A stretch of 45,665 nucleotides of DNA from positions 1 through 45,665 of the forward strand of contig NZ_JAHKJW010000060.1 of NCBI RefSeq assembly GCF_019710745.1, in the 5' to 3' direction. Origin of the DNA: Streptomyces beigongshangae (GTDB lineage: Bacteria > Actinomycetota > Actinomycetes > Streptomycetales > Streptomycetaceae). The notes under the pieces were generated by a model. It was not told where the DNA came from. It saw only the letters and a program-made list of their open reading frames with translations, and made no database searches. Shown here piece by piece: positions 42,784 through 45,665 of the stretch (position 1 is its first letter; each line of letters begins with the position of its first letter). Position numbers and translations under genes: made by a program.

Positions 42784-42880
42784 GCTCGGCGTCCATCATC
42801 AACCGGGAAGCCTCAAGTAGGCCTGATTCGACTTCCATGCGAGGGAACGGCGCGACGTCGTCGGCCCACCAGAAGTCCAC
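42776..42880 (-). CDS. 34-aa ORF coupled to the adenylation gene
   Basis: GTG 42880 has a strong ribosome site (AAGGAAGGG, 5 nt). The peptide reads VDFWWADDVAPFPRMEVE then SGLLEASRLMMDAEHG. Its TGA lies inside the first codons of the adenylation gene (8-bp overlap), so translation is likely coupled. It is acidic, with WW near the start and a short helix at the end. It is too small to be an MbtH protein. It could be a docking or helper peptide, a precursor, or a translational leader; I do not recognise it. Confidence 0.55.
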   Translation of the reverse strand: MDFWWADDVAPFPRMEVESGLLEASRLMMDAEHG

Positions 42881-43021
42881 TGTCGCCCTTCCTTGATGAA
42901 TGAGTCCAATGTCCGCTGGTCACAATCATGGCGAAGGGCGTCCATCGATCGATATACAGGGAAAAATCGACGCCGTTCTGGCGGCAGTGTACGTGTTCAT
43001 TGACGACCACGTGGCGCCTTG
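42881..43021. other. Promoter region
   Basis: Upstream of the leftward adenylation unit. GC drops around 42890-42980. No gene seen; probably holds its promoter. Confidence 0.4.
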
Positions 43022-43400
43022 TCACCGGATCGGCGGATCCTTGAAACTGACTGCGATCTGTCGGCTTCGTGTCTGCGATCCCTCGGTTTCGTGTCGGTGG
43101 TGCTGAGGGACGGTGGTGGTCGGTGGTTGATGCGCGCTTAGCAACTCCAGGCTGGTGAGGGCGTCGGGTCGCAGCCGGTTGCTCACGTCCACCGTGAGTG
43201 TGATCCGCCCGTCAGCGGCACGCGGCAGCGGCGTGGAGGCCAGCAGCCTGCGCAGGCGCCGGTGCTCGGCCGCGAGCATCAGCTCGACCAGTGACGTCAC
43301 CGGGCCGTCCGAGCACAGCACCGCGTCGGTCAGCTGGAAGAGCGCATCCGCCCGGGTATAGAGGCAGTCGTAGAACTGGACACGAAAGTGGGACAGGCAC
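43022..43400 (-). pseudogene. IS701-type transposase N-terminal fragment
   Basis: The frame reads QFYDCLYTRADALFQLTDAV, LCSDGPVTSLVELMLAAEHRR, LRRLLASTPLPRAADGRITL and VDVSNRLRPDALTS, then loses homology. This resembles the N-terminus of a Streptomyces transposase of the IS701 type, with a short stretch missing between AEHRR and LRRLL. The catalytic core is absent. The family name is tentative. Confidence 0.55.
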
Positions 43401-43704
43401 CCAACGCGGCGTCAGCGGACTGTTCAGCGGCGAGACTCATCACCAGCAACCGTTCCTTCACGACGTTGCTCGACACCTCGAAGCGTGAAGGAACGGCCCT
43501 CCTGCTGTCCCGGGAACGAACCAGGATCAGCGGGTCATGTGAACGGCGAGGTCAGCACCAGGTTTAGGACCTCCAAGAGCTCGTGCGGACCGGCCGGCCA
43601 CCAGCGCGTGTTTTTCGGAAGTTTCCCGTGTCCCTGCGCGGGGGCGATTCGTTGCTGTGAACAGGCGGCTCAGCGCCAGCGGCAACAACAATGAGGGTGA
43701 GCCC
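43401..43704. other. Non-coding gap with a strong inverted repeat
   Basis: No gene seen. CCGTTCCTTCACG (43450-43462) and CGTGAAGGAACGG (43484-43496) are perfect 13-bp arms around a 21-nt loop. It may be a terminator, an operator of the carrier-protein operon, or a leftover of mobile DNA. GAGGGTGA just before 43705 is the probable ribosome site of the carrier gene. Confidence 0.5.
43450..43496. repeat. 13-bp perfect inverted repeat
   Basis: Arms at 43450-43462 and 43484-43496, as described for the surrounding gap. A hairpin of this strength fits a terminator between the transposase fragment and the carrier-protein operon, or an operator. Confidence 0.5.
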
Positions 43705-43929
43705 GTGTTCGAAGACCTGCGACAGATCCTTGTGGAGGAGCTGCGGATTCCCGAAGCACTGATCAGCCCCTCGGCAACTACCTTCGAGGTGGGGCTCGAC
43801 TCTTTGAGCGTGGTCATGCTGTCCACGGCGATTCGGCAGCGTACGGGCGTGCGGCTGGAGCCTCTCGACCTGTTTGGCATGGAGCGGCTTGAGGACATCG
43901 CTCAGACGATGGAAGAGAATGTGCGATGA
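43705..43929 (+). CDS. Free-standing acyl/peptidyl carrier protein
   Basis: About 74 aa from GTG 43705 (GAGGGTGA upstream); a GTG at 43657 would extend it by 16 residues. The phosphopantetheine site is VGLDSLSVVMLS, and the helices IRQRTGVRLEPLDLFGMERLEDIA complete the fold. A normal carrier length. It is the first gene of a tight operon, its stop overlapping the next start (ATGA). It could carry the amino acid activated by the adenylation protein or the chain from the PKS. Confidence 0.85.
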   Translation: MFEDLRQILVEELRIPEALISPSATTFEVGLDSLSVVMLSTAIRQRTGVRLEPLDLFGMERLEDIAQTMEENVR

Positions 43930-44303
43930 CCCGCCGCGCTGACGTGGCGGTCACAGGGATGGGGCTGGCGACCCCCGCCGACATGGGCGTTGCGCCGGTC
44001 TGGGCGGCGGTGTGCACGGGCCAAGGATGCGTACCCCCAGACCCAGCACTGGACGGCAGCCCACTCCGGTTGGCCGCCCGTGTTCCCGGCCTGCTTGGTG
44101 ACGTGGGCACGGTAGAAGCGGTCCTTACCGTCCTCGCGGTGGAAGAGCCCAAGGTCCCGCCCACCACACATCTGGAGCGTCTCGACCCAGAGGGCCGGAT
44201 CGACATCCCCACGCAGCGCACCCCCGTGCGGATGACGCTCGCTCTGCCCCAGCCGATGGGCATCGGCGGCCGCAACGCGGCGCTGGTGGTAGCCGGCGCA
44301 TGA
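43926..44303 (+). pseudogene. Ketosynthase with the catalytic middle deleted
   Basis: The 125-aa frame starts like a KS (DVAVTGMGLATPADMGVAPVW) and ends like one (GTVEAVLTVLAVEEPKVPP, then IDIPTQRTPVRMTLALPQPMGIGGRNAALVV). The roughly 270 residues between, with the active-site Cys and both His, are missing; the joint is near ARVPGLLGDVG. The reading frame stays open and both ends keep 4-bp overlaps with neighbouring genes, so the deletion is in frame. It cannot condense. A non-catalytic role is possible but unsupported. Confidence 0.75.
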
Positions 44304-45556
44304 AGTCGGACCGCGCATTCCCTGAGCCGCGCCTCGGCCCCGTGGACAGGGCGTTCCTCGCTATGGGTCGTCATCCCGCCTCCGACCACGACCTGCACAA
44401 TGTGTACGTGCTGCGGCTGCCCGGGGCACCGCCCGCGCTGGGCGTCTTGCGTCGTCATGTGTCCGAGCGTGTTGCTTCCCTGCCCGAGCTCACTTGCCGC
44501 CTTGGAGTCGGCGGCCGCCGCTGGACGATCGACTCGTCACAGGAGATCGCCGGGCAGATCGACTCGCTCACTGTGCCGCCGGGGGGAGTTGCCGCGCTTG
44601 AAGGAGCGTTGCTGGGCCGGGACTTGCCTGGCTGCGGCCTCTGGAGCCTCACGTCGGTTCACGGCTACTCCGACGAGGAGTACGCCCTGTGCTTCAGCTC
44701 ACACCACGCCCTGCAGGACGCCGGGGCAGCCATGCACACTCTGAGAGTGCTCTTCGGCACCGCACCCGACCATGCCTGCCGTCGTTTTCGGCCGCTTAGC
44801 GCGTTGCAGCCTGTGGCGACGGCGACGGTTGCCACCGACCTGGCGGTGTCGCTCCTGCCGGCACGCTGGGCTGGCGAGGGCGGCTTCGCCTGCAGTACGG
44901 CCAGTGGGCGTCGTATCAGTGGTGTACAGGTGGAGGGCGCCCGTCTGCACGCAGTCGCTCGTCGGACGCGGGTGAGTGTCAACGACGTCTTCGTGGCGCT
45001 AGTGGCCTCAGCTCTGACCAAGCAGGTCGGCCTACGAGCACTCCACGCCTGTGTCCCGCTCGACCTGCGGCTGCGCGGTGAGCAGCGAGACGGCCTGGGC
45101 AACTGCGTGGGTATGATCAGGGTCGCGCTGCCGACAGGAGGCGACGGGCCCGCACTTGCAGCAGTCCACCGGGCGACCGAGCACGCGCGCTCCTCGCCCT
45201 ACCGGGCTGCTCTGCGCGCCCTGCACGATCTGTCCCCGTCGCGGATCGGGATGTGGATCACCCGCCGCCTGCTCGATGCACGACGAAGCCAGCTCATCGC
45301 GAGCTACGTCACCTTCCCTTGGGGGCTTGCTTTTGCCGGAAGGCCGGTGCGAGACGCGTTCGCACTGTCCTCGCCGCTGCTGGGCCAGCTGTGTGCGAGT
45401 ACGTTGAGTGTGTTCGGCGGACGGGTCCGGGTCGGGTTCGTGACAGGCAAGGGCACCCCGGATCTGCATCCGCAGTGTCTGGCCGACACATGGTGCGAGG
45501 AACTGGCATCTCTGGAGAGCCGGCTGGGTGAGGGACTGGTCAGCGACCGCATGTGA
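44300..45556 (+). CDS. WS/DGAT- or condensation-type acyltransferase
   Basis: A 418-aa protein of the chloramphenicol-acetyltransferase fold as used by wax-ester synthase/DGAT and condensation enzymes. LGPVDRAFLAMGR at the start and the His-motif SSHHALQDAGAAM (His135, His136, Asp140; the final Gly of HHxxxDG is Ala) fit the family, as do NDVFVALVASAL, CVPLDLRLRGE and LGNCVGMIRVALP. Such enzymes join an acyl chain from a thioester to an alcohol or amine. It overlaps the truncated KS gene by 4 bp and follows the free carrier, so it probably releases the product. Confidence 0.8.
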   Translation: MKSDRAFPEPRLGPVDRAFLAMGRHPASDHDLHNVYVLRLPGAPPALGVLRRHVSERVASLPELTCRLGVGGRRWTIDSSQEIAGQIDSLTVPPGGVAALEGALLGRDLPGCGLWSLTSVHGYSDEEYALCFSSHHALQDAGAAMHTLRVLFGTAPDHACRRFRPLSALQPVATATVATDLAVSLLPARWAGEGGFACSTASGRRISGVQVEGARLHAVARRTRVSVNDVFVALVASALTKQVGLRALHACVPLDLRLRGEQRDGLGNCVGMIRVALPTGGDGPALAAVHRATEHARSSPYRAALRALHDLSPSRIGMWITRRLLDARRSQLIASYVTFPWGLAFAGRPVRDAFALSSPLLGQLCASTLSVFGGRVRVGFVTGKGTPDLHPQCLADTWCEELASLESRLGEGLVSDRM

Positions 45557-45665
45557 GTTATCACCGAGTCGATGCGCGGTCCGCCCGGCTTGAGTTGCCC
45601 TGATGTAGTAGTGCTTCGTTAGGTCTGTATGTTTGTGCTGATCAAGAGCATTTTGAAAGTGTGGA
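45557..45665. other. Window end, possible IS edge
   Basis: The last 60 bp are less GC-rich. GTAGTAGTGCTTCGTTAGG near 45606 resembles the outer end of some Streptomyces insertion sequences. No gene. Confidence 0.3.

Noticed and set aside
1..45665. CRISPR arrays, tRNA or rRNA genes
   Set aside because: No regularly spaced direct repeats, no tRNA-like cloverleaf noticed and no rRNA sequence recognised by reading.

Overview
The window is high-GC actinomycete DNA and almost certainly comes from a Streptomyces or close relative. Coding frames carry G/C in nearly every third position. The gene families present (WYL, HxlR, LysR, GAF-ANTAR, replication-relaxation, MobF relaxase, WS/DGAT-like acyltransferase) and the insertion sequences are typical of Streptomyces accessory DNA such as chromosome arms or linear plasmids. 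I see no rRNA, tRNA or CRISPR array.

Layout. 1-6.8 kb: a four-gene leftward operon (VOC protein, DUF1761 membrane protein, aldo/keto reductase, YdeI-like protein) divergent from a WYL regulator, then a broken IS5 transposase, then a LysR/SDR divergent pair with a clean T-N11-A operator. 6.8-8.3 kb: an IS4-type element with matching terminal repeats and a +1 discontinuity in its transposase. 8.3-15.3 kb: a graveyard of plasmid or ICE genes (relaxase, two copies of the head of a replication-relaxation gene, ParB) mixed with broken chromosomal genes (hemolysin III, PP2C phosphatase, a secreted protein) and a few intact ones (SH3 protein, small MerR protein, membrane protein). A GCAGT-rich non-coding stretch and a perfect 30-nt palindrome precede the MerR gene. 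15.5-18.3 kb: an HxlR/methyltransferase divergent pair with a double palindromic operator, two tandem IS3 heads and a GAF-ANTAR gene.

18.5-23.1 kb is the most interesting region. A cytochrome P450 gene overlaps, at its 3' end, a 23-codon gene whose peptide ends in YWDPPAWL, followed at once by a terminator hairpin. Divergent from the P450 lie a PqqD/B1-type leader-binding protein (its start is disturbed) and a lasso-type B2 leader protease, but no lasso cyclase lies in the window. A 27-aa hydrophobic peptide, an isoprenylcysteine-methyltransferase-like protein and a RimK-like ATP-grasp ligase (coupled to a 31-aa ORF) follow. I read this as a candidate P450-modified RiPP locus using borrowed lasso leader-processing proteins. 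This is inference.

23.3-25.3 kb: two paralogous small secreted-protein genes, one cut by an IS630 element. 25.7-30.7 kb: an MMPL exporter, a frameshifted SDR, an AurF-like diiron oxygenase and an MMPL fragment. 31.2-45.6 kb: a biosynthetic locus with a stand-alone reductase, one very large highly reducing PKS (KS-AT-DH-cMT-ER-KR-ACP), a stand-alone threonine-like adenylation protein preceded by a coupled 34-aa ORF, a free carrier protein, a ketosynthase reduced to its two ends, and a WS/DGAT/condensation-type acyltransferase, with transposase fragments in the gaps. The likely joint role is to make a short reduced methylated polyketide and join or release it through the amino-acid-loading and acyltransferase proteins.

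Many of the broken genes differ from an intact frame by a single base, often within G/C homopolymers, so part of the apparent decay could be sequencing error.
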